From assembly GCA_009760855.2 (NCBI GenBank), contig WPIO01000048.1:205001-267000 (forward strand): DNA of 62,000 bases, read 5' to 3'. The notes under the pieces are model-generated. The model was given only the letters and a program-made list of their open reading frames with translations, was not told the origin of the DNA and did no database searches. This document shows, in pieces, positions 44,601 to 56,210 of the stretch (position 1 is its first letter; each line of letters opens with the position of its first letter). The position numbers and the translations under genes are program-made. The stretch comes from Cristatella mucedo. Its lineage: Eukaryota > Bryozoa > Phylactolaemata > Cristatellidae.

Positions 44601-44894
44601 CTGTCCAACAACTAGGCGACGGCTATGAAGTGGCTTGTATTCTCCTCCGTTTGCATCCGGCCCGGCGGACGCCCGCTCTTCGAATTTGAATTGGACCTTG
44701 GTAACGGCCGTCGGACAATGTTTCACAACGTGCTGGGCTACGGCGGGTGAGCTACTACCGCAACAAGTAATATTCAGCGCTTTAAACTTACGGGTCGTAC
44801 GTTTGACAGCTGTGCTATTGATAGGGCAAACGAAGGATGGAGGAAGGTTCTCACTGACCCGCCAGAGAAGGCCCGCCGGTATACATCGACTCAT
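41606..44894 (-). pseudogene. LINE-beta ORF: endonuclease and reverse transcriptase, broken
   Basis: Endonuclease pieces lie at 44346-44894 (RLLNVRSLRSN, LLTESWM, GSGVAIVV) and 43632-44297 (IVIYRPPSG, ILDLVITKD, SDHCSVSF). Reverse transcriptase pieces lie at 42977-43366 (NYRPVSLLP) and 42176-42757 (GVPQGSVLGPLLFSIY). The C-terminus is at 41606-41889 (PRLWNSLPQFLRNDNY). Several frameshifts separate these. Two catalytic positions are altered: the endonuclease GDFN motif reads GGFN and the polymerase YADD reads YAED. The protein would nick target DNA and reverse-transcribe the element RNA; this copy cannot. Confidence 0.88.
42932..43012 (-). mobile_element. LINE-alpha tail nested in LINE-beta
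   Basis: (ataat)n followed by gtacttgataaagccccctcagagaatttaatctctctctaggcgctttacatttgctgca, the LINE-alpha 3' end, interrupting the LINE-beta reverse transcriptase. Confidence 0.8.
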
Positions 44895-45774
44895 GGCGAG
44901 ATCGCACCTTATGCTAAGCAGGTCCTGTTTGGTGTAGTATATCCGAGGACAGCTTATAAGTACAAGTTTGTAGACAAAGAGGACTGCAAGGCCGACCCAA
45001 ATGAGTCGCAGTAAAGAAGCTACTGCAAGCTATCGCATTTACCTGCATCAGAGTGATCAGTTCAGCAGCAGGCATCAGCAGCATCGGGCCAGTGCCGTTG
45101 GAACCGAACAGTGAGGCATCGTCTAAAGCTCTCTCCTCAGTCGGAGTTGCCTCCACCAGCCCTTCAGTCGACAGGTTGGCCAGAGGGCAGCGACGTTTTG
45201 CCTCCTCGAGCGGTGTATAAATAACTTAATCACAAGCGATGACAGGTACAATAGCGAGAGAAGATGAAATAACCAAACGAGAAATGATCGGAATCGCTGT
45301 ACCATCATTATTGGACGGATTGCTGCCAAGATGCTCCGCAGGAACGCTAACTGCCGCCTGTCTGCTCGTGTCAGTGCACTCCGTGTGCTCTTCAATGCAA
45401 GGAGCACAGGTCACTTGGCTAGCCGTCCTAGCTTCCTGATCAGGAGCGCCCAATTTCGGCACAGTGCTACAAACATATTGATTGTCGTAATTCCATTCAG
45501 CACTGCTCCTAAATTCGCCGATGTTTAGCATGGGATTTTCCTGAATGCCACGTTTTGGACGAGGAAGCAGCCGATGCAGCTCTTAAAGTGCACAAATCAT
45601 CGAACGAGCATCGCATTCGTCCTGATCCAAAGATCTGCTTCGGGCGCAATGTCTTTAATATGATGACAAGAGTACAAGATCAATGCCAAGGGTCCTCGGC
45701 CATTATCCAACACTTCCGAAACCAAATGTTTTCAGTGAGCTAGGTTGCAGAGGCTCCAGAGCTCTGGTGGCGAA

Positions 45775-46600
45775 GTGGGTAATAATTACAATAATATTAA
45801 GAATGCACTTGAAAAAGGGCCTCCAGAGAACTAAATCTCTCTCCAGGTACTTTACATTTGCTGCAAAGGAAACACGATCGAATCGTGAGTGCTGTCATGC
45901 TTGATAAGTAGCACGAATAACATGGTTATGGATGACATGCACAGGGTCAGTATGTAAGTGTGGTTAGTGGTAGCATGCACAGTGTCAAAACGAATAAGCA
46001 CATAAAGAACGAATCACAGGTACACATTCAATGCTGTCGTAAGTAAGTGCGTTTTAAGATCTTTTAAAATGTGGTCAATTCAGGGGAAGTCGAGACGCAA
46101 GATGGCATTGAGTTCCAGGCTTTGGGGGCATACGAATTAAATGCACGGTCTCCAAAGGATGTGAGGATTGTACAAGGTATTATTAAACAGTAAAATTTCG
46201 AAAAGCGGTTGGTGCGATGCTCGGCCTGGTGGGGCGATAGACCTGATGGGTAGTCTGGAGCCAAAATAAGGAAGGACCTAAACGTGAGCTACAAAACCTT
46301 GAGATCCGTGGCTTGAATGGTATCCAGTGCATATCAGCCAGAAGTGGTGTGATGTGGCAACTGCGACGCTCACGACAGACAAGCCTAGCTGCAGAATTTT
46401 GCACCAGCTGTAAGCATGTAATTGCCCATGACAGTAGGCCAGCTAGCAGTGAAATGAGAGTAACAGCACACTGGCTGGTCCCTGCAGCAAGTGCTAGCAA
46501 CCACCACGGGAAGTGCTGGCTGCTCGGCCAACATATTGAAGCCCTACACCAACATGACCGGGAATACCCACTGAAGTGGAGCAGCACGACACCAATCGAG
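45775..46600 (-). mobile_element. LINE-alpha 3' portion in copy B
   Basis: The tail (aataattacaataatattaagaatgcacttg) and 3' untranslated region are followed by C-terminal coding sequence on the minus strand (KAWNSMPSCVSTSPELTTF, GDRAFNSYAP), then a more upstream piece (CLQLVQNSAARLVCRERR). Stops and frameshifts are present. Confidence 0.75.
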
Positions 46601-47059
46601 AGCACCCAAAAAATCTTACAACTAAGCCCCGTCTTTAATGGCGCACACCGAGGGAAAAAAGGGGGGACAGAACCAGCCAGAACCAGCTTAGAGGCGACTG
46701 GTGAGAGCGACTGCCGATCTGAGCTCTCCCTGAGCTCTGCTTCAGCTCAGCTCACGACGGCAGACTAAAGTGTTCTCGAAGGCTTACGATAGCTAGTCCA
46801 CGATTCAGCAGATTCACGGCCTAATAGAGCTAATGGCAAAGCTCCTGAACACGACGCTGCTCGGCGACAGACGAACCTCGACATCGAGATTAAGACTTAT
46901 ATGAGTCTCTGCTCTATCGTGTGAGATGTTACTCTGTGTGTGTGTGTGCGCGTGAGTGTTCGCGAGAGCGAGTGTAGGTGTGAGCTAACTTGAGACTGTA
47001 AGGTCCTGCCTGGACTGGCATTAAAAGAATAGACAAGCCAGAAAGTATTGCATCTGGCG

Positions 47060-49320
47060 CAGAAAACAAATAGAAAAGAAAGCGCATACTGATTAAGAAC
47101 TGCTCCTTGGAAAGCAGAGCACGCATGGTCGTGAAAGCTTGTGTTCAGCTGAGCTTCCACCAGCCATGCCAAGGCAGTCACACTCCACAATGCCCAAGCT
47201 ACTTCAAAGTTTAGCTATGTATAATATTGCCCATGTGGCAGAGCATCATCGAACTGAATAACCATTCCATCAAGCAAAAACAGGGCAAGTAAAGCCGCCA
47301 AGTTACTTCAAAGTTAGCTTCTTCAAGTACCGTGGAGCAGAACCAAAAGACGCTTTAATGCTTGATTTCAAACTAATTAAGCCATTCATGAACAAGCAAG
47401 GCAGGCTGAGACGACCGACATTTCACAGTCGATGTCTGTGCAGTTGCTAATCACAGGAAATGGCAGTAAACATGTTCTGCTTACCGTTATTTTGTGTGCC
47501 AGCTGCCTCTGAAGCATCAATCAATGGCAGAATTGACGATGCTTGAGTAACAGTTTCATCATTATTCGACTCTCTGAAAATGTTCATCAAGTGATTTAGA
47601 AGCTGTCATTAAGAGCAATAAAATGCACTCGAGATAGCCAGTTTCGAGCCAGGCTGAGCACTATATGCTTGCCAAATAACCTTGATCCGGTCAAATCAAG
47701 TGCTTTACCGTGTCTACGAGATCTAGTACATTTGGCAAGTAATCAAATCTTCTCTCGCGGACGATCGATCGCAGACAATGTTCTCACTGCTTCCACAAAA
47801 TTGCTAAATAAGGAGTTAAATTAGGTCCATCTAATGGCAAACCAAAAAAAGATTGATTCTTTGTTTCATATCATTCACTCATTTAGAGGATTCTTGGACA
47901 TGCATTCTCGGGTTTCATGGAAAGAGTGCAATGCATGTGGGGACGATTAGGAAGTCCGAAGTTTCATACACTTCCTTTCACCTGCTGCCTACTTTGTAAT
48001 AGAAAAAGTGAGGGCGCTCAAGCGAAGGCTGGGCTTCACAGAGTCAGTGAAGCAAGCTTTCCAGAAATTTTGAGTCGTAGCCAGTCGCTAGATCACAAAG
48101 TACAAACAAAGAGAATCGTGAAATTCCCAATACCTGGCCAGTCGATGCCTGGTGCCAACTGCACCTGCCTGAATCTGCACCCGAGATTTATCTGAGTGGT
48201 CATAATCAGTGTGCTCTTCCAAGTCTGCACAGTCTGTGCTGTTCAAGTCTTGTTTACTCTTCTTTTGCTTGGCTGTTGAGGCTGGGATACTAATACCCAG
48301 CGGTTGAACCGAACCAAGCGAAGGCTGTCGGTGCTCCCCTCCTCTGTGCCGGACTTGAATGGGATCGCCAGCTCTCGGAGCTCCTGTCCGTTCAACTGCC
48401 GAGCGATTGGCTGGCGACTGAATTGCCTATAAGTACAAGTTCGTAGAGAAAAAGGACTGCAATCGAATCGCAAAAAGAAGCTGCTGCAAGCTATCACACT
48501 TACCTGCATCAGAATGATCAGTTCAGCCGCAGGTATCATCAGCATCGGGCCCGTGCCGTTGGAACCGACAAGCGAGGCATCGTCTAATGCTCGCTCCTCA
48601 GTCGGAGTTGCCTCCAACAGCCCTTCAGTCGGCAGGTCGGCCAGGGGGCAGCAACGTTTTGCCTCCTCGAGCGACGTATACATAAGTTTACCACGAACGA
48701 TGACAGGTACACTAGCGAGAGAAGATGAAATCACCAGACGAGAAGCGATTGGAACTGATGTGCCATCATTATTGACATGACTATCATCAGATGGATTGCT
48801 GCCAAGATGTTCTGCAGGAACGCAAACTGCCGTCTGTCTGCTCGTGTCAGTGCACTCTGTGTGCTCTTCAACGCAAGGGGCACAGGTCACTTGGCTAGCC
48901 ATCCTAGTTTCCTGATCACGAGCACCAAAATTTGGTACAGTACTACAAAATAACATTATTGTCATGCCCTGTAATCTTGAAGATGAGATTACATCAGCAA
49001 TTGACTACATGTAAACGAGAATGCTTTAGTGCCCTATGTGAGCACGGCAAGCCACAGGAAAGCTGAAGCTCAAAGCTGTTTGCATATATAGCTTCATACC
49101 GAGCAGACTCCATTTGAAATTCTTTATCAATTTCATTCTTTATCATACACAAGTTCAACGGCTCGTCATCATAATCATCCTCTGAAGAAAGTTCGGAGTA
49201 TTCAGCCATCTTCAGAGTGACAAAGTCTTCTGCCCTACAAATAGTCAACAGATAAAGAGGTCAAACATACCTGGTGACGATAGAATACCAAGGAACAGAA
49301 TTAAACGAATGCATACTCAT
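47060..49320 (-). pseudogene. Unrecognised multi-exon gene, copy C (internal exons deleted)
   Basis: Exon equivalents on the minus strand: 49320-49271 (ATG exon), 49234-about 49100, 48942-48504 (439 bases, as in A), 48426-48134 (293 bases, 6 more than A), 47573-47485 (89 bases, as in A) and about 47214-47060 (one inserted base near its start). The first five are open and nearly identical to A in protein. The 128/123- and 99-base exons are missing: sequence equivalent to about 6810 in A joins directly to that equivalent to about 7965, a loss of about 1.15 kb. A shortened product from the 5' exons is conceivable. Confidence 0.65.
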
Positions 49321-49657
49321 GCTAGACTATCGCTGATGTTGGTTGGACAAGTTTTGCTGTACACGTCATCACAAATCTTGGAGCGTTATTTTCTGTAAAT
49401 CTGGACAGGTACAGCAAATCCAACCAAAATCAGAAAGAGTCTAGCATGAGTTTCGTGTCTGGCATTGAGCAGCATATTGTGGTACAAGCAGAGCTGAACT
49501 TGTAGTTCAAGTTGGATACGTGAAGCATTCATTAGTCGAGTTTTGGAATTACTAGGCATCGGGCTACACAGAAAATGAAGCTGTATACATTAGTCACCAG
49601 AATGGACCTCAGTCAGCTTCATGCATGTATATAGATCAACCAAAGTTAAACAGTTTA

Positions 49658-49838
49658 AATAATAATAATAATCCTAGCTGCTTAAACAGCCTCTTTTTGT
49701 ATAGCGATAGAAGGGCCTTGATGGCTATCACCACCGCTTGCAGTGGTGATAAAGGATCGCCCACCACCAGAATCGAACCCACGACCTCAGGATCTTGGCC
49801 GTGAAAGCAACCGCCTTACCTAGTATGCCATGGCTCAC
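49658..49838 (-). repeat. SINE type 2 present in copy C only
   Basis: Minus-strand SINE with (att)n tail (aataataataat at 49658-49672), gaggctgtttaagcagctagg end, and B-box-like cgtgggttcgattctgg. Copy A is uninterrupted here (10705-10720), so it inserted after the duplication. Confidence 0.8.
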
Positions 49839-50126
49839 CAATATAAGTTGCATATGATGCAGAAATCGGGATATCTGTTATTTGTAGACATGTTGCTTCT
49901 GGTTTGCATCGGGGTTAGACATGGCTTGCATAATCATTTTCTTTTTCGTGGAAGTCGTCAGAACTTCGATCCTATTTCTAACTTAGTGCAATATTTAATT
50001 GTTGGAAAAAGTTGAAAATAATTTTTTTCAAACGTTCCATCTTTAAATGAGAGGCTACATATCCAGCATATATGAGGTTCAGAGGTTAGGTCTAGAGTCT
50101 ACTACATCGGCAAGCTATCTTCAGGC

Positions 50127-50131
50127 AAGCT
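50127..50131. other. Empty (pre-integration) site of the gypsy-like element
   Basis: Copy C reads ...cttcaggcaagcttgatttggagctctc with a single caagc. In copy A the equivalent left flank ends in caagc before the left LTR, and the right flank resumes caagcttggctttgagctctc after the right LTR. Confidence 0.85.
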
Positions 50132-50204
50132 TGATTTGGAGCTCTCACTATTTTTCATTACTAATACTGCTTCTGCTTTTTCTGCTATTACTACTGCTAC
50201 TGCT

Positions 50205-50395
50205 AAAAAAATACTAGCTGATTTAACAGCCTCTTTCGTATAGCGTTAGAAGAGCCTTTGTGGCTATCGCCACAGCTTGCAGTGGCTTTAGAGGATCGCC
50301 CACTGTAGGATTCTAACCCACGACCTCGGGACCGAGGTCACGAAAAGCATCTGCCTTACCTAGTGAGCCACCACGGAGCGTGCTGTACGAGCTCC
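50205..50395 (-). repeat. SINE type 2 in copy C
   Basis: Minus-strand SINE (actagctgatttaacagcctctttcgtatagcg... cccacgacctcgggaccgaggtc), equivalent to that at 15688-15960 in A. Confidence 0.7.
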
Positions 50396-50609
50396 TGAAC
50401 TAAAACCTTCACCGTAAACACAGGGCACCTAACGGTGGTAGTCAAATAAGCTGGCAGAGCTGCTACCTCGAAGCACGGCTAGCAAGTAGCACATGCTTCA
50501 CCGATACACCCAGGTTTGTCCGCTGCATCAGAGCAAAACAGAAAATAAGCAAATCTCCAAGCACGGTAGTACACACGATTTCTACTTGACATCGCCACAC
50601 CCCTAACAA

Positions 50610-50770
50610 CTTAACCTAGAAATAACGTGCGTGTGCTTCACGAGTCAGGTCGTGGGTTCGAGTCTCGAAGCAGGCACTTCTTTAATACCGGCTGCTGCAC
50701 GCAGGAGGGATAGCAGCTAAATCTTTTCCTGCAGATATGTAAACGAGGCTGTTGAATCAACCGACCTTTA
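50610..50770 (+). repeat. SINE type 2, plus orientation
   Basis: B box ggtcgtgggttcgagtctcg, then gctgcacgcaggagggatagcagc and a gaggctgttgaatcaacc end. Confidence 0.6.
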
Positions 50771-51439
50771 CGTTACTCACATTAAGTTACAATGTATGCT
50801 GCGTGTGACAGGCGACGTGCAGCAAATCTCGTAGCCAAGCTTATGCCCATTGGAAGACATTTTGAGAGTAGCCAATAATAAGTTACTTTGAGCCATACCA
50901 CTGAAGTCCAGCCAAGATTCTTTTACGACATGTCGATTCAGTAACGTGGCATAGTCGTTACCACGTAAAGCTGGTTGACAGACAGAGGCTGGAGAGATCA
51001 CCACATTGGATTGAACGAGCTAAAATCTCGACGGCACTGAGGCAGAACAAGCCACGAAGACATCACCCCACACAAAAGTAGCAGCATAATCAAGTCGAAC
51101 GAAAACGCAATGCATGGACGTTGCATCGTACAAAGTAATAGCTTAACAAGCAACCCTTTCCATCATTCTGGTTGCAATATCACTGCCGCTAGCCTTTGCT
51201 TCGGCTGTAGCCCATCTGCACTAAGTACAATAAATAATGCTGCCAACAAACCCACTTCACCATTCAGTCACATGTTCACTAGCTGTGAGTATTATCCCTG
51301 GAGTTATCGAGGGTGAGCACTTTCCTGAAATTTGCTCGAGTTTAGCACGGCACTAGTGATGTGCTAAATCTTAATCTTAATTCTAGTCACGAGTCTGCTC
51401 CTAAATTCCCCGATGCTTGGCGTCGGATTTTCCTGAATG
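50771..51439. other. Unassigned sequence in copy C
   Basis: A 75-codon minus-strand frame at 50777-51004 resembles a decayed LINE C-terminus (PALRGNDYATLLN). The rest shows no gene. Confidence 0.35.
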
Positions 51440-51984
51440 CCACGTTTTGGACGAGGAAGCAGCCGATGCAGCTTTTAAGGTGCACAAATCATCGTCCTGA
51501 TCCAAAAGCGCACTTCAGGCACAATGTTCACGATATGGTGACATGAAACAAGATCAATGCTAAGGGTCCTCGGCAACTATCCAAAACTTCAGAAACCAAA
51601 TGTTTCCGGTGGGTTAGGTTGCAGATGCTCCAGAGCTCAGGCGCTGCTCTGGTGGCAAAGCGGAGATTACAGCGAACTTGCTGATCCCTGCAGCAGGTGC
51701 TCGAAACCAACGCTGGCAGTGCCGGCGGCTGGATGAACGAGTCGAAGCTCTACACCGACATGACCGGGCATGCCCACTAAAGTGTAGCGGCATGACACCA
51801 GCCGAGAGCACCCAAATCTTACATTTAAGTCCATGTCTTTAATGGCGTACTCCAATGCCAAAAAAAGGGAGGGGACAGAACCAGCCATCGCCCAAAGGCG
51901 ACTGCTGAGAGCGACTGCCGATCTGAGCTCTGAGCCTGTGCTCTGCTTCACCTCAGCTCACGACGGCAGACCAAGCCGTAGTGG

Positions 51985-52140
51985 CGCACTAGGTAAGGCG
52001 ATTGCTTTCACGACCTCGGGACCGAGGTCGTGGGTTCGATTCCTGCGGTGGGCGAGCCTTTATCGCCACTGGCGATAGCCGCAAAGGCTCTTCTGTCGCT
52101 GTACGAAAAGAGACTGTTTAATCAACTAGGATTGATTTAT
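51985..52140 (+). repeat. SINE type 2, copy C counterpart of 18103-18290
   Basis: B box ggttcgattcctgcgg. Nearly identical to the copy A SINE, so it predates the duplication. Confidence 0.75.
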
Positions 52141-53260
52141 TTTTAATTCTTTAAGCTGTCCTCGAAGGCTTCTGCTAGCTAGTCCACGATTCCGGACGTT
52201 GACGGCTCAAAAGAGCCAATGGCAAAGCTACTGCACTGACTTGAGGAAGGTGGCCCGCAGGCTGAAGTGAGAGCACATGCATGCACGGCGGGACGCTGCA
52301 GATGCACCTGAACCTACTTCGAAGTAGCACCCACGCAGCACTGGCCCGAGTGTCCTTGCTAGACCAGTGCCAGCACTCGGCCAATTGTCCTGCAAAGGTG
52401 TCTATAACCGCTGTGAGTGCTACAGGTTTGAGCACGTGAGCAGTATGGTCACGACATGCTCCACCATAGAGTGGGGGTCCCTAAACCAACAATCTCAAAC
52501 TTTGATTCGGTTGAATATATGTTTCGGTCAACAGCTATCGTTAACAATAAACTACTAAAACTGCTTGGTCGAGATTCCTATGCGGTTTAATCACTCGTAC
52601 ACAGAGGGTATCGCATTAACAATGACCAACTTCTAGGTGTAGGGCACTTTCCTAATGCACAGACATTCTCTAAGAACCCGAGATTCTCACTGAGCTCGAG
52701 GAAACCCTGAGTTACGTACAAATGGCACGATCAATCTCGAGGGAGGCATTCGCAGCAGCAAAGCAACGCAGCATCCAGTGTCAAGACAATTTGGATCGCT
52801 ACATGCGACACCTAAGAAAACTGGACGAGGCAGCAGTAGGTGGAAAGAGATGAATCTGCTGACAATCAGCCAGCGAGCTACGGGCACTTTGAGTCGCTGT
52901 GACTAAATGCTATGCCAAACTGGTGGCTCGAACTACCAAAGCTTCTATGGCCGCTCTTCGAAGGTCAGGAAAACCTGACAGCCTATCGACGACTCGGCCG
53001 TCCGGCGGCATGCAGCAGGCCAGCGTTAGCCTGCCACGCCGGACCGGCTCAGTCGAAGCTCGGAGCGCCGGTACGTAAATCGAAGCTAGGACTCGTAACA
53101 TGCAGCTGCGGCGACACATTCGAAGCTCGAGACCAGGATCTCCGTGCATCGCCAGCGGCAGCTCGTCGGAGATCACACTTTTCAAGTCAAAGAAATAGAG
53201 GCCATATCGTACGGCCACGTACCTACCCACGATTCTTGCTGGCGTCCGGCAGTTTCCGCG

Positions 53261-53274
53261 GGGGGGGGGGGGGA
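53261..53274. repeat. Poly(G) run
   Basis: About 14 G in copy C where copy A (about 21905-21915) reads gcgggcggg. Confidence 0.85.
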
Positions 53275-54232
53275 TGCATCGGTCCGATGGCACGCGACTG
53301 GCTCAAGCCTCGTTTTTGGTTTGACCTCCAAAGTCACGGCAGCGGTAGGCGGGTTACCGGAAAAGCTTTCGCGAGATCGTAACGCACAGCTTTGCGACGT
53401 AACGTAACCCGCCCTAACGCTAATGCTTGGCGCTTGTTATACTGAAGAGAGCCCTTGTATGCTAGCACACTCAGCCTTTGCAACATCAAGCGGGACGGAC
53501 GCCATATCAAAAACCTAGGACGCATTTTCATCGAAAATGAGCAACGCAGTTGAGAAGCACACGATGCACTAGCCAAGCTCACTTAGACGACATGCAAAAC
53601 CAAGAAGCAGCGATAAGCCGAAGGAAAGAAGTGACGATAATGGCTGCATGAGGCAAACGGAGCCTCGTCGCTCAAGGATAAAAGAAATGAGCGTCACGTG
53701 CTGGAACCTCGAAGAGCAAACCCACCGTACACCAAAAGCCGTTAATGGACGGAAAGTGACCCCTTACCTGATATTATCAAGAGAGAACCAGGAGAAGAGA
53801 GCAGGCTGATTATTCTCTGGATTTTAGCTATCTATGAAGGAGCGGAACTGTGGCTTAAACGGATATTCGACTCGATCGACGTGGAACCACTTGAATTATT
53901 AAACTGTATGTTATCAATCCGCCGCAATGAATCCCTGATTCAAGCACCGGGTGACGGTCATATTGAGGAGTAAATGAGACAAGTCTAAAGTGTGGTCTTG
54001 GAGTAGCAAATAGAGAATTCGGATTTGAAATATTTCAAACTTTGGTTTGGTTACGTTTTACTTACTTTTGGTTCCTTTTTTGTGGTAATTATTGGTTACT
54101 TTTTGTTTTTGCGGAGATAAGAGGTCGCGGAGTAGTCTGTCCTGTCAGTCATTTGAGTATCGGAAAAGAGCGCAGCCTTATCCCCCTCTGAGTAAGAGCT
54201 GTGAGGAACGAACTTAACAAGCATCGAAGAAG

Positions 54233-54967
54233 TGTAACCAGGTTCCAGAGGTCAAAGGCTATTTCCCGCCAAACCCCGCCATACGCCGGCCACGCTGCCG
54301 CTCGCCATGCCGCCGAGCTAGGGTAAGACGAGCGGCCGTCAGGTTAAACCTCTTTATATTAACGCAGCGCCAACTACAGCAGAGCAACTAAACAACTCTA
54401 CAGGGAGGGTCCTATACACAGTACACTACGGGGGCGCAAGACGACGCAGCAAGCGCGAACAAACGTGTTAGTTGGGGTCAGTCGGCTTCTGCAGTCCTGT
54501 CGTTGTACCGACTCCGAATCCAACAGTACGAGCATACGCCGTGCAAAACCCGGCTGGCTGAGTAACTGCTGGCTAGTCCGAGTCGACAACTGCCACAGTC
54601 GTAAGCCTCCACCGAAAGACGCCAACACACGGGGGTCACGAACACGCTACACGGGGAAAGCGGAATAAAAACAAGTCAACAACGAGCGAGCTATCCAGCT
54701 CCGCTCGGGCCTTGGGTACTCGTTCCCTTGCGTGCGTGGCAGCATCGCCGGAGCACGCCTGCACGAATCCAGGTGCATAACTCGGCGAGACCGGGAGCCT
54801 CCAACACCATGACTTACTTGGCCAACTTCCCGTACCCAAGAGCCCCGGTGACCTCATGTCACCGCATACATCCGGCCATGCCGTAGGGTCCGACCCCGGC
54901 CTAGCCGGTGACCCTAACCCTCACTATAGCCGTCCGGTCCCAGCCAACCGAACCCAGCCTGGGTACA
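54233..54967. mobile_element. Solo LTR (735 bp) in copy C
   Basis: Starts tgtaaccagg and ends cctgggtaca, an inverted match of about 9 of 10, with TG/CA ends. It is flanked by gaag on both sides (54229-54232 and 54968-54971). Copy A is uninterrupted at the equivalent place (catcgaaggggtagcaaaaagc, about 23540). It has no internal coding region. Orientation is not certain. Confidence 0.7.
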
Positions 54968-55876
54968 GAAGCAGCAAAGAGCTCTTTATGGAACGTCTCA
55001 GCCTTGGCACCGTGGCACCAAAGATTTGCCTCTATAGGCATGGTACCTCGTGTAAAAATCATAAAAGTAATAAGAATGAGTCATGTTGTGCATATCATCC
55101 TAAAAGTAGAGCCAAATCTTTATATCCAAGTGCTTTGAAGTCACTCAAAAAGAATCCAGGACCCAAGAAGGGTTATTGGCATGCAAAAAACCGATCTAAA
55201 ACGAGCGTGCCAAAGTCAACAATACGAACGAAATCAAAAGCAACCGAGTAGTGTGACTCCCGGATGGCAACATGCAACTAAAATTTGATAGAGTGAGCAA
55301 AATACACACTTACACAAAAATAGCCTCTTCATTAGTATGCAGGGTAAGGTGAGCGAGCGAAGCTGGTGTATCATTACGTAAACGAATCATGCAGCAGTGT
55401 CGATGCCCCGGGAGTGAGAGTTCTAGAGTTTCAGTGCACTTGAACTGAAGACCCAACGGTCAAAATATTTCAATTTCATGCAACGTATGACTAGAAAATG
55501 GCAAGCTGTGGCGGAGCAGGTTGTACTAGAAAGCCTGGGAGGAGCTAGCGAAGAGGGGCATATATAGAGCGATGGAGAAGCAAGGGAAGGGGGAGGCAGA
55601 CAAAGAGCAATGGATGAGCAAGAGGGGAGGGGTGCGAGCGAAAGAAGCAAACCGTAGCGAGCCGGAGGGAGGTACGTGAAGTCGAGTCATTCAACGGTCG
55701 ATGGATAAACCGACGGAGCTCGAAAACGGAAGTGGTGCCACGTGGCAGCTACTCATTTAAGACGGCAGACCGAACGAGCTGCTGAGGTTCAAACTAGTTG
55801 CAATCAATCAAATTGGTATCATTTCAGGAGTAGTGAAAGGTTTGACGGCAGTAGCGTCCATGCGAAGTAACGTCAA

Positions 55877-56210
55877 CGATTATGGACTGCTGTAGGCTGC
55901 TCTACGCTTGTCGACGAGTCTGTCAGAAGCCTACCTGCCGCATCCGACTCTGTGTGCAAGAAATTCTTTGCGCTTTGTTTTTAATTCGATGTGATGCTTC
56001 TAGCGCTGCGTGTAGGATATCTAGTGCTATCGAGTGCGTTGCTACCGATTGGCGTGCTGCGAGCGTCAGGTCTTCGCACACTTCATGCATTGTGCCGCTG
56101 GCCGAACTAGTGAGGGTCGCTCGGACATGGCAGTTGCAGCATGTTTGTCGAAAGCTAAAAAAGATGCTGGTTGTATTTTAGGTTGTGCCGGTAGGTGAGT
56201 ACGACTGCGG
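55877..56210. other. Unassigned sequence after copy C
   Basis: A 99-codon plus-strand frame (55882-56181) is Cys/Arg/Ala-rich without a recognisable pattern. I cannot call it a gene. Confidence 0.35.

Larger units (their letters stand above)
41481..44955 (-). mobile_element. LINE-beta, near full-length, inserted in an intron of copy B
   Basis: An L2/CR1-like non-LTR retrotransposon of about 3.47 kb. It runs on the minus strand from GCTGTCCTCGG (5' end near 44955) to a TACATT-type 3' tail at 41481-41510. The sequence flanking both ends (aagta) also appears once in copies A and C, giving a short likely target duplication. It separates two exons that lie 90 bases apart in copy A. A LINE-alpha tail fragment (about 42932-43012) is nested within it. 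Confidence 0.88.
39107..45466 (-). pseudogene. Unrecognised multi-exon gene, copy B (pseudogene)
   Basis: Exon equivalents on the minus strand: 45466-45043, 41471-41185, 40613-40555, 40375-40248, 39544-39446, 39261-39107. Splice sites are largely kept: the 287-, 99- and 155-base exons have exactly the copy A length, and the 424- and 59-base exons differ by multiples of three (15 and 30). Lesions are a TAA in the 424-base exon (after VIACD), a TGA in the 128-base exon where A has Trp (NWSIHL then stop) and a TAG for Trp in the 99-base exon. The first two exons are absent and a 3.5-kb LINE fills one intron. Confidence 0.7.
37545..46848. repeat. Segmental duplication, copy B
   Basis: Same order and orientation as copy A. 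It contains equivalents of exons 8 to 3, then, beyond a 3.5-kb LINE, exon 3 of the numbering below (439-base exon in A), then the upstream block equivalent to 17572-18373. The first two exons (ATG exon and acidic exon) are missing. Its end directly precedes copy C. Confidence 0.85.
46905..55876. repeat. Segmental duplication, copy C
   Basis: Follows copy B after about 55 bases. It starts at the GT-repeat equivalent of 6100 in A and runs to the equivalent of 24872. It lacks exon 8, exons 5-6, the gypsy-like element, the 18530-21025 stretch and the 22.5-kb LINE. It has its own SINE (about 49658-49838), a 200-base insertion (about 53972-54180) and a solo LTR. Confidence 0.85.

Noticed and set aside
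55882-56181. 99-codon plus-strand Cys-rich frame
   Set aside because: Cys spacing fits no known finger or knottin pattern; no signal peptide or second copy.
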